Source: Chloroflexota bacterium (lineage in GTDB: Bacteria > Chloroflexota > Anaerolineae > Anaerolineales > Anaerolineaceae). From it: DNA of 32,310 nt. Below, piece by piece: positions 1 to 8,104 of this stretch (positions are counted from its first letter, which is position 1; each line of letters opens with the position of its first letter). A program made the position numbers and the translations under genes. The DNA lies in contig JAEYTI010000226.1 in NCBI GenBank assembly GCA_023434145.1, positions 1 through 32,310 on the forward strand. Direction: 5' to 3'. A model generated the notes under the pieces. It worked only from the letters and a program-made list of their open reading frames with translations, ran no database searches and had not been told where the DNA came from.

Positions 1-83
1 CCCAATTTTGTTGTTGGTTTTGGTGGCCCCAACCATGTGCCCCACACAAAACGATCCAACAAAGTATCAATATAGGAGATGTT

Positions 84-422
84 ATGGGTTTCCTGATACA
101 GACGGATAATTCCCCTGAGACGATTGCCCCTGGGCGCACCCGCTACCTGACCCAGACGGACAGCATGATGATGGTCGTGATCGATTTTGATGACGGCCCA
201 GCCGCGCAGCCCGACCCGCCCCATTCACACCCGCACGAGCAGGTGACCTACGTGGCGGAGGGCGAGGTGATGTTCTTTATGGATGGCGAGCCCACCCACC
301 TGCACGCCGGCGACCTGGTCAGCATTCCTGGTGGGGTGCCGCACTGCATCCAGGTGCTCACGCCGCACGCCAGGCTGGTCGATGTGTTCCACCCGATCCG
401 CGAGGACTTCCTGAAAAAATGA
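84..422 (+). CDS. kdgF: KdgF-like cupin, uronate-processing family
   Basis: A single-domain cupin of 112 residues. Visible cupin motifs are HSHPHEQ (residues about 47-53), followed by YVAEGEV, a GD in the second strand and IPGGVPHC, giving the usual three-His/one-Gln metal site. The C-terminus DVFHPIREDF matches the characteristic end of KdgF proteins. KdgF-family enzymes convert the 4,5-unsaturated monouronates released from pectin or alginate into the linear keto form. The KdgF assignment is from motif memory, not a search; a general cupin_2 protein is the alternative. The start is well supported by AGGAG five bases before ATG. Its stop overlaps the next gene's ATG by 4 bases, so it leads a translationally coupled operon. 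Together with kdgK and eda just downstream it suggests uronate catabolism. Bases 1-83 upstream hold no other gene. Confidence 0.75.
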   Translation: MGFLIQTDNSPETIAPGRTRYLTQTDSMMMVVIDFDDGPAAQPDPPHSHPHEQVTYVAEGEVMFFMDGEPTHLHAGDLVSIPGGVPHCIQVLTPHARLVDVFHPIREDFLKK

Positions 423-1342
423 TCCTGCTCACTTTCAATCACGATGGCGAATACCGGCTGGGCGTCAAAACAGCAGAGGGTATTCTCGATGTGGCGGCGG
501 CGAACCGCGCATTGAACATCCCCGGGCTGGCGGATACACCCGAAACCTTCTTTTCTGCCGGTCAGGCGGCGCTGCCCATGCTCGAAGACTTTGTGAAGCG
601 GGCGACGAGCAGCGAAACCCGCGCCGCCTGGCTGCTGGATGAAGCACGCCTGGAGGTGGGGCCGTGCGTCCCCCGCCCCGGCAAGATCCTCTGCATCGGG
701 CTGAACTACCTGAAGCACGCGCAGGAATCGAAGATGAACGTGCCGACCGTGCCGGTGCTGTTTGCCAAGTTTCAAAATTCTATCGCCGCGGCAGGTGAGG
801 AAATTCCGCTGCCGCCGGTGGCCCGCCGCTACGACTACGAAGCCGAACTGGCGGTGGTGATTGGCAAACAGGCCAAGTATGTTGCGGAAGAGGAAGCACT
901 GGATTACGTGCTGGGCTACTGCAACGCTAACGATGTGAGCGCCCGCGAGCTGCAAAATCTCACCAGCCAGTGGACGCTCGGCAAGGCGATCGACAAGTTC
1001 TTGCCTATTGGCCCATATCTGGTAACGACGGACGAGGCAGGTGACCCGCAGAACTGGCCCGTGCGCTGCTGGCTCAACGACGAACTGCGCCAGGATTCCA
1101 ACACCTCAGATATGATCTTCAACGTTGCCCAACTGGTCAGCTTTATCAGTAAGCACATGACACTGTTCCCCGGTGACCTGATCTCGACAGGCACGCCGCA
1201 GGGCGTGGTACTGGGGATGACACAGCCGCGCACTTGGATGAAAGCTGGCGATACCGTGACGGCAGAAGTAGGCCCGCTTGGCCGGCTGACCAACAAACTG
1301 GTCGCGGAACAGGTGGACGGCGTTGGGCTGACGGTGGAATGA
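419..1342 (+). CDS. Fumarylacetoacetate hydrolase (FAH) family protein
   Basis: 307 residues, a normal length for a FAH-family enzyme with a short N-terminal domain and a C-terminal catalytic domain. Recognisable motifs are CIGLNYLKHA (substrate loop), YDYEAELAVVIG (ExE metal ligands), NDVSARELQ, WTLGKAIDKFLPIGP, DMIF and PGDLISTGTPQGV. Family members hydrolyse or decarboxylate acyl-pyruvate-type compounds; the closest remembered subgroup is 2,4-diketo-3-deoxy-sugar-acid hydrolases (L-fuconate or L-rhamnonate routes) and 2-hydroxyhepta-2,4-diene-1,7-dioate isomerases. The substrate cannot be read from sequence. It sits between a KdgF-like cupin (ATGA overlap) and an HXXEE membrane protein (ATGA overlap), so a role in sugar-acid breakdown is the reasonable inference. 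An aromatic-degradation role is less likely, since no other such genes are seen here. Confidence 0.88.
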   Translation: MILLTFNHDGEYRLGVKTAEGILDVAAANRALNIPGLADTPETFFSAGQAALPMLEDFVKRATSSETRAAWLLDEARLEVGPCVPRPGKILCIGLNYLKHAQESKMNVPTVPVLFAKFQNSIAAAGEEIPLPPVARRYDYEAELAVVIGKQAKYVAEEEALDYVLGYCNANDVSARELQNLTSQWTLGKAIDKFLPIGPYLVTTDEAGDPQNWPVRCWLNDELRQDSNTSDMIFNVAQLVSFISKHMTLFPGDLISTGTPQGVVLGMTQPRTWMKAGDTVTAEVGPLGRLTNKLVAEQVDGVGLTVE

Positions 1343-1908
1343 GCACGCAGAGCCAGGCTGGAAGACGCTCCGATCTTGCTGCAACCCTCCCGCTTGTACG
1401 CGGGCCGCTGTTGTGGATGGTCCCGGCGATCATAACCGTGCACAATCTAGAGGAGCTGGCAGGGATGCCTGCCGCCCTTTTAGCAATGCCAGGCAAGATC
1501 CCTGCTGGAATCCCGGTGGGGATCTTGCAGTTCCCACCCTCGCCAGTGCAGTTTATGCTGGCGCTGCTGATTGTGACGGTGCTGCCTTACATCTTTGCCT
1601 CGCTCACCCTTGCCGGAGAGCGGCCCGGCACGCGGCGGTTGGGCATCTTGCTGCTGGCAGGCACGCAAGCAGTGATGCTCGTCAACGTCTTCTCACACCT
1701 GGGCATGGCAAGGCTGTTGGGCGGCTACGCGCCCGGCATCGTGACCGCGCTGGCACTCAATCTGCCGTTCTCGGTGCTGTTTTTTGGCTCCGCGCTGCGG
1801 CAGGGCTGGCTGGCACGGCACGATCTGCCCTGGCTGGCGCTGGCGGCACTGCTGGTGCATAGCATCGGGTTGCTGGCGCTGATGTGGATGGTTGGCTACC
1901 TCGCGTGA
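1339..1908 (+). CDS. HXXEE-domain membrane protein
   Basis: 189 residues with about five hydrophobic segments. The N-terminal part has WMVPAIITVHNLEELAG, which contains the H-x-x-E-E signature that names the HXXEE family of small integral membrane proteins. Its function is not established; the conserved His and Glu residues suggest a metal or proton site in the membrane. The start is placed at 1339, where ATG overlaps the FAH stop in an ATGA; an upstream in-frame start at 1234 lies inside the FAH gene and has no reason to be used. It is third in the four-gene operon, eight bases before the acetyltransferase. No link to sugar-acid metabolism is evident apart from position. Confidence 0.8.
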   Translation: MSTQSQAGRRSDLAATLPLVRGPLLWMVPAIITVHNLEELAGMPAALLAMPGKIPAGIPVGILQFPPSPVQFMLALLIVTVLPYIFASLTLAGERPGTRRLGILLLAGTQAVMLVNVFSHLGMARLLGGYAPGIVTALALNLPFSVLFFGSALRQGWLARHDLPWLALAALLVHSIGLLALMWMVGYLA

Positions 1909-1916
1909 GGCGAATA

Positions 1917-2369
1917 ATGGAAGAAATAACCCTCCAGCCGCTGACCAAGGAGAATTGGGAAGCGGCTATTAAACTCCACGTACGCAAAGATCAGAGGAAA
2001 TTTGTCTCCAGCAACGTTTATTCAATTGCCGAGGCGCATTATTACCCGGAACTGACCCCGATGGGCATTTATGCCGGGGAAACGATGGTAGGCTTTTTGA
2101 TGTATGGCCTGGAGCCGGAGAAGAACCGCTGGTGGCTTGTGCGGTTGATGATCGATGAGCACCACCAGGGGAAGGGGTACGGGCGGGCGGCAGTGCGCCA
2201 GGTGATCCAGATGATGCGCCAGAACCCAGGCTGCGACCGCATCTACCTGAGCTACGAACCGGAGAACATCACAGCGGAAATGCTGTACAAGAGCTTTGGC
2301 TTCCGCGCGACCGGTGAGATAGAAGATGGTGAAAAAGTGGTAGTGCTTGAGGAATTTTCTAACCTTTAA
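1917..2369 (+). CDS. GNAT acetyltransferase, diamine/spermidine type
   Basis: 150 residues of one GNAT fold. The acetyl-CoA loop is DEHHQGKGYGRAAV (residues about 78-91; Q-x-x-G-x-G/A pattern). The N-terminal DQRKFVSSNVYSIAEA, then IYAGETMVGFLMYG and a C-terminal YKSFGF, resemble the polyamine acetyltransferases BltD and PaiA. It would transfer acetyl from acetyl-CoA to an amine; spermidine or a related diamine is the best guess by family likeness only. The ATG at 1917 follows the HXXEE stop by eight bases; the reading frame is also open from 1884, but that start lies within the upstream gene. It is the last gene of the operon, since a strong separate promoter follows at 2376. Confidence 0.82.
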   Translation: MEEITLQPLTKENWEAAIKLHVRKDQRKFVSSNVYSIAEAHYYPELTPMGIYAGETMVGFLMYGLEPEKNRWWLVRLMIDEHHQGKGYGRAAVRQVIQMMRQNPGCDRIYLSYEPENITAEMLYKSFGFRATGEIEDGEKVVVLEEFSNL

Positions 2370-2375
2370 TACAGG

Positions 2376-2405
2376 TTGACAGCCGCTTCCCGCCGGTGCT
2401 ACAAT
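2376..2405 (+). promoter_or_regulatory. Sigma-70 promoter for kdgK
   Basis: A perfect -35 TTGACA (2376-2381), an 18-base spacer and a -10 TACAAT (2400-2405). A start near 2412 would give a leader of about 48 bases before the kdgK ATG. It begins seven bases after the acetyltransferase stop and separates the two operons. Confidence 0.8.
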
Positions 2406-2459
2406 CATTCCAGCAAATATCCCACTGCTTGGCGCTATCCAGTTCTAAGAGGGAGATCG

Positions 2460-3491
2460 ATGAAAAATATTGTCACCTTTGGCGAGGTCATGCTGCGGTA
2501 TTCTCCACCCGGGTTCTTACGGATCACCCAGACAGATACATTTGACGTGAGTTTTGGCGGCGCGGAAGCCAACGTGGCGGCTTCGGTCGCGAAGTTTGGT
2601 TTGCCGGTCGAGTTTGTCTCGCGGCTGCCCAACAACGACCTGGGCGAGATGTGCATTGCATACCTGCGCCGCTACGGAATTGGCGTGCGCTACATGGCGC
2701 GCGGCGGCGATCGGCTGGGCATCTATTACCTGGAAACGGGCGCGGCACAGCGCGGCAGCAAGGTGATCTACGATCGCAGTGGCTCTTCCGCAGCGACCGT
2801 GCAGCCCGGCATGATCGACTGGAAGAAGGTGTTCGACGGGGCGGGCTGGTTTCACACCACCGGCATTACCCCGGCGATTTCTAGCAGTGCCGCCGAGGTG
2901 GCGATTGAAGCCGCGAAGACCGCGCATGAATTGGGCCTGACCGTCTCTTGCGACCTGAACTACCGCAAGAATTTGTGGAAATGGGGCAAGAAGGCCGCCG
3001 AGGTGATGCCGGATCTGGTGAAGTGGTGCGATGTGGTGATCGGCAATGAAGAAGACGCCGAAACCGTGTTCGGCATCAAAGCGCCCGAAGCGGACGTGAC
3101 CGCCGGAAAGGTGGAAGCCGATTCATACCGCTACGTGTGCGAAAAACTGGTGGAACGCTTCCCCAACCTGAAGAGCGTGGCAATCACCCTGCGCGGATCG
3201 ATCTCCGCTTCGCACAACACCTGGTCGGGTGTGCTGTGGGATGAAGGGCAGTTCTACAGCGCTCCGATCTATGACATCACCCACATTGTCGATCGCGTGG
3301 GCGGCGGCGATTCGTTCATGGGCGGGCTGATCTACGGCATGCTGACGTACCCCGAACGCCAGAAGGCATTGAACTTTGCCGTGGCGGCTTCGTGCCTCAA
3401 GCATTCCATCCTGGGCGATTTCAACGAAGTGACCGTCGCCGAGGTGGAAAAGCTGATGGAAGGCGACGCCTCCGGTCGCGTCTCTCGCTAA
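2460..3491 (+). CDS. kdgK: 2-keto-3-deoxygluconate kinase (PfkB family)
   Basis: 343 residues, the expected size for a PfkB/ribokinase-fold sugar kinase. The N-terminus ITFGEVMLR-like segment (residues 3-11, read as VTFGEVMLR), FGGAEANVA and the C-terminal signature RVGGGDSFMGGLIYG near residue 280 are visible; the Asp in GGGD is the family's catalytic base. KdgK phosphorylates 2-keto-3-deoxy-D-gluconate to KDPG in the cytoplasm. The ATG at 2460 is chosen because GGGAG lies just upstream and the protein then begins at the fold; an in-frame extension to 2376 would overlap the promoter. The KDPG aldolase gene follows 70 bases later, which strengthens the assignment. A long hairpin lies between the two. 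Confidence 0.93.
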   Translation: MKNIVTFGEVMLRYSPPGFLRITQTDTFDVSFGGAEANVAASVAKFGLPVEFVSRLPNNDLGEMCIAYLRRYGIGVRYMARGGDRLGIYYLETGAAQRGSKVIYDRSGSSAATVQPGMIDWKKVFDGAGWFHTTGITPAISSSAAEVAIEAAKTAHELGLTVSCDLNYRKNLWKWGKKAAEVMPDLVKWCDVVIGNEEDAETVFGIKAPEADVTAGKVEADSYRYVCEKLVERFPNLKSVAITLRGSISASHNTWSGVLWDEGQFYSAPIYDITHIVDRVGGGDSFMGGLIYGMLTYPERQKALNFAVAASCLKHSILGDFNEVTVAEVEKLMEGDASGRVSR

Positions 3492-3497
3492 GTTTTT

Positions 3498-3543
3498 TAT
3501 GGTTCTGGTGAGCGGGGTGGTAACCCCGCTCACCAGAACCATA
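3498..3543. repeat. Long intergenic palindrome, kdgK-eda gap
   Basis: Perfect 21-bp arms (3498-3518 and 3523-3543) around a GGTA loop. The left arm starts TATGGTTCTGG and is preceded by a run of T; no T run follows the right arm, so it does not read as an intrinsic terminator on the plus strand. It ends a few bases before the eda ribosome-binding site. It could protect or separate the kdgK and eda parts of one mRNA, or be a member of the window-wide palindrome set. Confidence 0.9.
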
Positions 3544-3561
3544 CTCGAAGAGGAGAAAGAC

Positions 3562-4233
3562 ATGGCGCGATTTAGCCGTTTGGAAACGTACGATGCGATG
3601 CTCACCTCGGGACTGGTGCCGCTGTTTTACCACGCCGATACCAAAGTGGCCGAGTGCGTGGTGCAGGCGCTGCAAGAGGGCGGCACGCGGGTGATCGAGT
3701 TCACCAACCGTGGCGAGAAAGCCTTACAGGTATTTGCCCACCTCGTCAGCTACCTGGAATCAATCAAGTCTCCGGTGATTTTGGGCGTAGGGTCTGTGAT
3801 CGATGCGCCTACCGCGGCGCTGTTCATCGCGCACGGCGCCAACTTCATTGTAGGGCCGATGTTCAACGTCGAAGTGGCGAAGCTGTGCAACCGGCGCAAG
3901 ATCCCTTATCTGCCCGGCTGCGGAACGGTAGGTGAAATCTCAAACGCTGAAGAAATGGGGGTGGAGATCGTCAAAGTCTTTCCCGGTGAGACGGTTGGCG
4001 GGCCGGCGTTTGTCAAAGCCGTGCTCGGGCCGATGCCATGGACGCGGATCTTGCCGACCGGCGGCGTAGAGCCAACCCCAGAAGGCGTTTCTAAGTGGAT
4101 CAAAGCTGGCGCGGCGTGCCTGGGCATGGGCAGCAATCTGGTGAAGAAGGAAGCGCTGGCTTCGGGTGATTATCGGCCGATTACTGAGGCTGTTGCCAAT
4201 GTGCTTCAGTACGTGAAGGATGCGCGAAAGTAG
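3562..4233 (+). CDS. eda: KDPG aldolase (2-keto-3-deoxy-6-phosphogluconate aldolase)
   Basis: 223 residues of a class I KDPG/KHG aldolase. The catalytic Glu is in EFTNRG (about residue 46) and the Schiff-base Lys in VKVFPGE (about residue 139), with GVGSVIDA, LPGCGTVGE and LPTGGVEPT as phosphate- and substrate-binding segments. It cleaves KDPG to pyruvate and glyceraldehyde-3-phosphate, directly after KdgK. The start at 3562 has GAGGAG seven bases upstream; the longer frame from 3499 would run through the palindrome. The following gene begins one base after this stop. In a Chloroflexota setting the pair could serve the semi-phosphorylative Entner-Doudoroff route as well as uronates. Confidence 0.93.
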   Translation: MARFSRLETYDAMLTSGLVPLFYHADTKVAECVVQALQEGGTRVIEFTNRGEKALQVFAHLVSYLESIKSPVILGVGSVIDAPTAALFIAHGANFIVGPMFNVEVAKLCNRRKIPYLPGCGTVGEISNAEEMGVEIVKVFPGETVGGPAFVKAVLGPMPWTRILPTGGVEPTPEGVSKWIKAGAACLGMGSNLVKKEALASGDYRPITEAVANVLQYVKDARK

Positions 4234-4234
4234 G

Positions 4235-5494
4235 ATGATGCTGCACGATTGCTTCTCCGATCCCAACTTCCGCGCTTTCTTCTTGGATTTACTGCGCCAG
4301 GACTGTTCCGACGAGGAGAAATTCCAGCGGCTGCTGGCGTTCTGTAAGAAGCTTAGCGAGAACCGTGAGCCCGGCATGGGACAGGCGGCGCGATCCGCAC
4401 CGCTGCCCATTCCTTTGGGAGCCCATCCAAACCTGGTTCAGCGGACCGCTGACAGCCTGCGCCGCACGCTGCGGCGGATGCAGGCAAGCTGCCACGTAGA
4501 TGGTGGATGGGGCAAAGAGATGGAGCAAAGCAGCTTCTGGCATACCGCGCACACGGTGCTGTTCCTCCACGATGCGCAGGATCTGCCGGGGGTGAGCTGG
4601 TCGGGCGAGCTGGATGAACTGTTACAGCGCGGGGTGGCATGGATTGAGCAGGGGTATGAAAACTGGGCGGTCGACGCGCTGGCTACTTCGCCGAGCATTT
4701 CCGTCTACAACGTGGGACTGATGGTGCGCTGCTTTTTCCGACTCGGGCGGACCTTCTTTTTGCGCCGCGAAACCATGCAGCGTGTGTATCGCAGCCTCGA
4801 CCGCCTATACCACACACAGAACGCGGACGGTGGCTGGGATGCAAACATCTGGAGTTATGAGACCACCACGGTTACCCGTGTGTGGAGTGAAGCCGGGGCA
4901 ACCGGCTCGGCCATCACGGCGCTGGCAGAGACGAATGACGAGCGCTTTTTGACCGTGGTGAACCGGGGCGTGCGATGGCTGGCAGCTACCCAAAACCCGG
5001 AGGGCAGTTGGAATGATGGAAGCTGTCACCCGCTGCTGGCGGTTAATCAGCTAACCGGACAGCCCTCAGTGGCAAAGACCGCCGACGCCGTGCAGGGCCT
5101 GCTGGCTGCTGAGCGGTTGGGGGTCTCACTCGCGGCGTATCCGGGCTGCCTGGATCAGGCGCTCGGCTGGCTGCACCGGCAGGAAAAGCGCATCCTCAGC
5201 CCAGAGGCCCAGGGCGAGGGCTGGGCAGTGGCATATACCCCTGCTGATTACGAAAATGCTACCCTCACCCTGGAAACCTTGCTCCAGCTACCCGAGACGC
5301 AGCGGCATGATTCACTGTCGCCCCTGGTGCGAATCGCATCCTGGCTGGTAGGCGTGCAGCGCAAGCTCGACGGCGATCTGGATGACGGCAGTTGGGTGCT
5401 CGGTGATACCGCGCGCATCGGCCTCACCCTGGCGGCTTTCTACCGCCGGATTGTGGAAGGGCAGTCACCAGAGCAGATGCCGTGGGTACTGTAG
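4235..5494 (+). CDS. Terpene-cyclase/prenyltransferase alpha-toroid protein
   Basis: 419 residues containing several QW-like repeats of the squalene-cyclase/prenyltransferase toroid: VDGGWGKEM, NADGGWDANIW, NPEGSWNDG and DLDDGSWVLGDTA near the C-terminus. It is shorter than squalene-hopene cyclases (about 630 residues), and no DxDD catalytic motif in the usual mid-protein context is apparent; the only DLDD string lies in the last repeat. It may be a non-catalytic toroid or a divergent cyclase, and no substrate can be named. The start is uncertain: ATG at 4235 or 4238 just after eda, or 4220 inside the end of eda. Tight spacing suggests cotranscription with eda, which makes no metabolic sense by itself. 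The gene converges with asd, three bases from its stop. Confidence 0.78.
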   Translation: MMLHDCFSDPNFRAFFLDLLRQDCSDEEKFQRLLAFCKKLSENREPGMGQAARSAPLPIPLGAHPNLVQRTADSLRRTLRRMQASCHVDGGWGKEMEQSSFWHTAHTVLFLHDAQDLPGVSWSGELDELLQRGVAWIEQGYENWAVDALATSPSISVYNVGLMVRCFFRLGRTFFLRRETMQRVYRSLDRLYHTQNADGGWDANIWSYETTTVTRVWSEAGATGSAITALAETNDERFLTVVNRGVRWLAATQNPEGSWNDGSCHPLLAVNQLTGQPSVAKTADAVQGLLAAERLGVSLAAYPGCLDQALGWLHRQEKRILSPEAQGEGWAVAYTPADYENATLTLETLLQLPETQRHDSLSPLVRIASWLVGVQRKLDGDLDDGSWVLGDTARIGLTLAAFYRRIVEGQSPEQMPWVL

Positions 5495-5497
5495 TTG

Positions 5498-6547
5498 TTA
5501 TAACCCCTGTTTGACCAATAATTCTGCGTTGTAGATCGAACCGCCTGCCGCGCCGCGCACCGTGTTGTGCGAAAGCACAACCAGTTTCACGTGGAAGACC
5601 GGGTCGCTGCGCAGCCGCCCAACGACAGTGGTCATGCCCGCGCCGGTGTTGCGATCCAGGCGCGGCTGCGGACGGTCGTTCTCGTCGCGGAGCACGATCA
5701 CCGGGCGAGGCGTGGATGGCAGGTCGGCGGATTCGGCGGGCGGCTGGTAATCGCGCAGAGCCTGGGCCACGCGCTTCACGTCGGCGTTCTTGCGCAACTC
5801 TACGGAGAGGCAAACGGTGTGTCCATCGCTGACTGCTACGCGGTTGGTGTGCGCGCTGATGGCAAAATCCGCCAGATCGATCTCTTCTTCGCCCACGGTG
5901 CCAAGCATTTTGCGCGGCTCCCATTCCACTTTGTCTTCCTCTCCGCCAATGTAGGGGATTACGTTATCGATGATGTCCATCGACGGTACACCGGGGTACC
6001 CCGCGCCCGAGAGCGCCTGGAGCGATACGGCGAATACCACAGAAAGTCCGAAGCTGTCTTGCAGCGCCTTGAGGGCAACTGTCATGCCGGTGCTGGTGCA
6101 GTTGGAATTGGTTACGATCGCGCCGCTCCAACCACGCTTGCAGCGCTGGATCTCTACCAGGCGAGTGTGGCTGGGGTTGACCTCGGGCAGCAGGATCGGC
6201 ACATCGGGCTCGGCGCGGTACGCGGAGGCATTAGAGCAAACCTTCACCCCGGCGCGTGCAAATTCCGGTTCCACGTCCTTTGCCACACTGGCGGGCAGGG
6301 CAGAGAAGGCGATTGCTGCGTTGGCGGCTTCTGCGGTGGTTGGCACAACCGTCATATCGCGTGCCCATGCGGGCATAGGCTCGGGCAGCAGCCAATGGCA
6401 AGCTTCGCCGTATTTCTGGCCGATGCTGCGGTCAGACCCGGTCAGCGCGACGACATTAAACCAGGGATGGTTATCGAGCAGTTGGACAAAGCGCTGGCCC
6501 ACGCTGCCCGTGGCAGCCAGAACAGAAACGTTAATTTTTTCAGACAT
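5498..6547 (-). CDS. asd: Aspartate-semialdehyde dehydrogenase, fungal/archaeal type
   Basis: 349 residues. The NADP-binding loop is AATGSVGQRF, the catalytic Cys lies in SNCTSTG (about residue 149) and the acid-base His in SAHTNRVAV (about residue 230). The Cys and His contexts match the fungal/archaeal subtype rather than the E. coli subtype. It reduces beta-aspartyl phosphate to aspartate semialdehyde, the second step toward lysine, threonine and methionine. The start is supported by AGGAGCGAACG before ATG on the minus strand. It follows lysC, which encodes the previous step, in the same direction with a 105-base gap filled by a long palindrome. Fungal/archaeal-type Asd is known from Chloroflexota, which supports the taxonomic guess. 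Confidence 0.94.
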   Translation of the reverse strand: MSEKINVSVLAATGSVGQRFVQLLDNHPWFNVVALTGSDRSIGQKYGEACHWLLPEPMPAWARDMTVVPTTAEAANAAIAFSALPASVAKDVEPEFARAGVKVCSNASAYRAEPDVPILLPEVNPSHTRLVEIQRCKRGWSGAIVTNSNCTSTGMTVALKALQDSFGLSVVFAVSLQALSGAGYPGVPSMDIIDNVIPYIGGEEDKVEWEPRKMLGTVGEEEIDLADFAISAHTNRVAVSDGHTVCLSVELRKNADVKRVAQALRDYQPPAESADLPSTPRPVIVLRDENDRPQPRLDRNTGAGMTTVVGRLRSDPVFHVKLVVLSHNTVRGAAGGSIYNAELLVKQGL

Positions 6548-6582
6548 CGTTCGCTCCTATAAGGCACTGGTTTCAGGTGTTC

Positions 6583-6641
6583 GGGTTTTGTTGTTGTAGA
6601 GAGAGGCTGCGACGCAGCCTCTCTCTACAACAACAAAACCC
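6583..6641. repeat. Long intergenic palindrome, lysC-asd gap
   Basis: Perfect 28-bp arms (6583-6610 and 6614-6641) with a three-base GAC loop; a further CAGG/CCTG pairing lies outside (6574-6577 and 6647-6650). The left arm begins GGGTTTTGTTGTTGTAG, very rich in G and T, and the core is GGCTGC-GAC-GCAGCC. It lies between the lysC stop and the asd start, and no T run follows the stem on the minus strand. It could modulate readthrough from lysC into asd or be a mobile palindrome. Confidence 0.93.
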
Positions 6642-6652
6642 AGAGGCCTGTA

Positions 6653-8074
6653 CTATGCAATCAAACGGTGCAGTGATTGTACGGCGGTGCGCGTGTCGGC
6701 AGCGTCGACAATCATGCTGATGGAAACTTCGGAGGACCCCTGCGCGATGGCGATTACGTTGACGTGATGCTCGCCCAGGGTCATAAAGACGCGCCCGGCG
6801 ACGCCGGGTGTACTGCGCATGCCCGCGCCAACGACCGTAATAATCACCACCTCGTCGGATGCCACCACCCGGTCGATGTCTCGGCTGGCGATCTCGTTGG
6901 CAAAGGTGTTTTGCAGCGTGGCGAGTACACTGCGCGTCGACTCGACCGGCACGGCAAAACAGATGCTCTGCTCGGAAGATGCCTGCGAGATCAGCGGGAC
7001 GCTTGTTCCGGTAGCCGCCACGGCGCTGAACGTGCGCGCGGCGACGCCTGGCACGCCCATCATGCCGCGCCCTTCCAGGGTGATGAGCTGCAACCCGCGG
7101 ATGGCGGTGACGGCTTTCATCACACCGGTGGCGGGGGCGGGAAGTTCTGCCACCAACCGCGTGCCAGGATGACTGGGGTTGAAGGTGTTAAGCACCAGCA
7201 GGCCAATACCAGCCTCAATCACCGGGCGGATCGTTTTGGGGTGCAGAACTTTGGCCCCAAAGTAAGCCAACTCAGAGACTTCGCGGTAGGAAAGCACCGG
7301 GATGGTGCGGGCCTCGGGCACCAGGCGCGGGTCGGCGGTCATCACCCCATCTACATCCGTCCAGATCCACACTTCATCCGCTTGCAGCACAACGCCCAGG
7401 ATCGCAGCCGAGTAATCTGAGCCGCCGCGCCCTAGCGTAGTGGTAATGCCCGCTGGAGTCGCGCCGATAAAACCGGTGACGACTGCCACGCGGCCCTGCT
7501 CCAGCTCTGGCACCAGCCACTGGTTCGTGCGCTGTGTAGTGGCTTCAAAATCGGGGTGCGCGGATTGGAAATGGTCATCGGTAATAATGATTTGGGTAGA
7601 GTCGACGGCAGTGGCGGGCACGCCGGTCGATTCCAGCGCGGCTGCCAGCACCCGAACGCACATGCGCTCTCCCATCCCGCTGATCGCATCGAGTGCGCGG
7701 GGAGTGGCCTCGCCCAGTACGGCGATCGCCTGACAGCGGGCGGAGAAATCATCCACAAGCGCGAGAATCTCTTGCTTCAACGGCGCTGCGCGTTCCGGAT
7801 CGGACACAAGCGCATCAATCTGCGCGTTGTGGCGGGTAGTCAGTTCCGCGGCGGCTGGCAGGTAAGCCTCTCGGTCGCCCAGAGCAGCGCGCGTGGCAGT
7901 ATCGAGCAGTAAGTTGGTAACGCCGTTGAGGGCTGAGACAATCACCACCAGCCGGGCTTGCTCCCGGTGCGCTTTACCAACGATTTGTATCACCTGGGTC
8001 ATCGCTTCTACTGACCCAACAGATGTACCGCCAAATTTCATCACCAATGTTTTCCGCGAAGGGCGATCTTCCAT
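6653..8074 (-). CDS. lysC: Aspartate kinase
   Basis: 473 residues: an amino-acid kinase domain starting KFGGTSVGSVEAM, with TGFIGATPAGITTTLGRGGSD and DVDGVMTADPR as the nucleotide- and aspartate-binding segments, then two C-terminal ACT regions beginning near residue 310. It phosphorylates aspartate, the committed step of the aspartate pathway; the ACT pair implies feedback control by lysine or threonine. The start is set at 8074 because AGGAG lies six bases upstream; the longer frame to 8092 would place that site within the coding region. It precedes asd. A likely promoter (8161-8191) and a leader hairpin (8105-8159) lie upstream. Confidence 0.94.
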   Translation of the reverse strand: MEDRPSRKTLVMKFGGTSVGSVEAMTQVIQIVGKAHREQARLVVIVSALNGVTNLLLDTATRAALGDREAYLPAAAELTTRHNAQIDALVSDPERAAPLKQEILALVDDFSARCQAIAVLGEATPRALDAISGMGERMCVRVLAAALESTGVPATAVDSTQIIITDDHFQSAHPDFEATTQRTNQWLVPELEQGRVAVVTGFIGATPAGITTTLGRGGSDYSAAILGVVLQADEVWIWTDVDGVMTADPRLVPEARTIPVLSYREVSELAYFGAKVLHPKTIRPVIEAGIGLLVLNTFNPSHPGTRLVAELPAPATGVMKAVTAIRGLQLITLEGRGMMGVPGVAARTFSAVAATGTSVPLISQASSEQSICFAVPVESTRSVLATLQNTFANEIASRDIDRVVASDEVVIITVVGAGMRSTPGVAGRVFMTLGEHHVNVIAIAQGSSEVSISMIVDAADTRTAVQSLHRLIA

Positions 8075-8104
8075 GCCGTGCTCCTGTACCAATAGCGTTT
8101 TTAC

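Noticed and set aside
1..60. A further palindrome at the window start
   Set aside because: GGTTTTGGTGG and CCCCACACAAAAC pair only loosely; too weak to call without upstream sequence.
5567..6562. A 331-codon plus-strand open frame opposite asd
   Set aside because: It is antisense to a clearly recognised gene, has no family motifs and no ribosome-binding site. High-GC codon bias produces such shadows.
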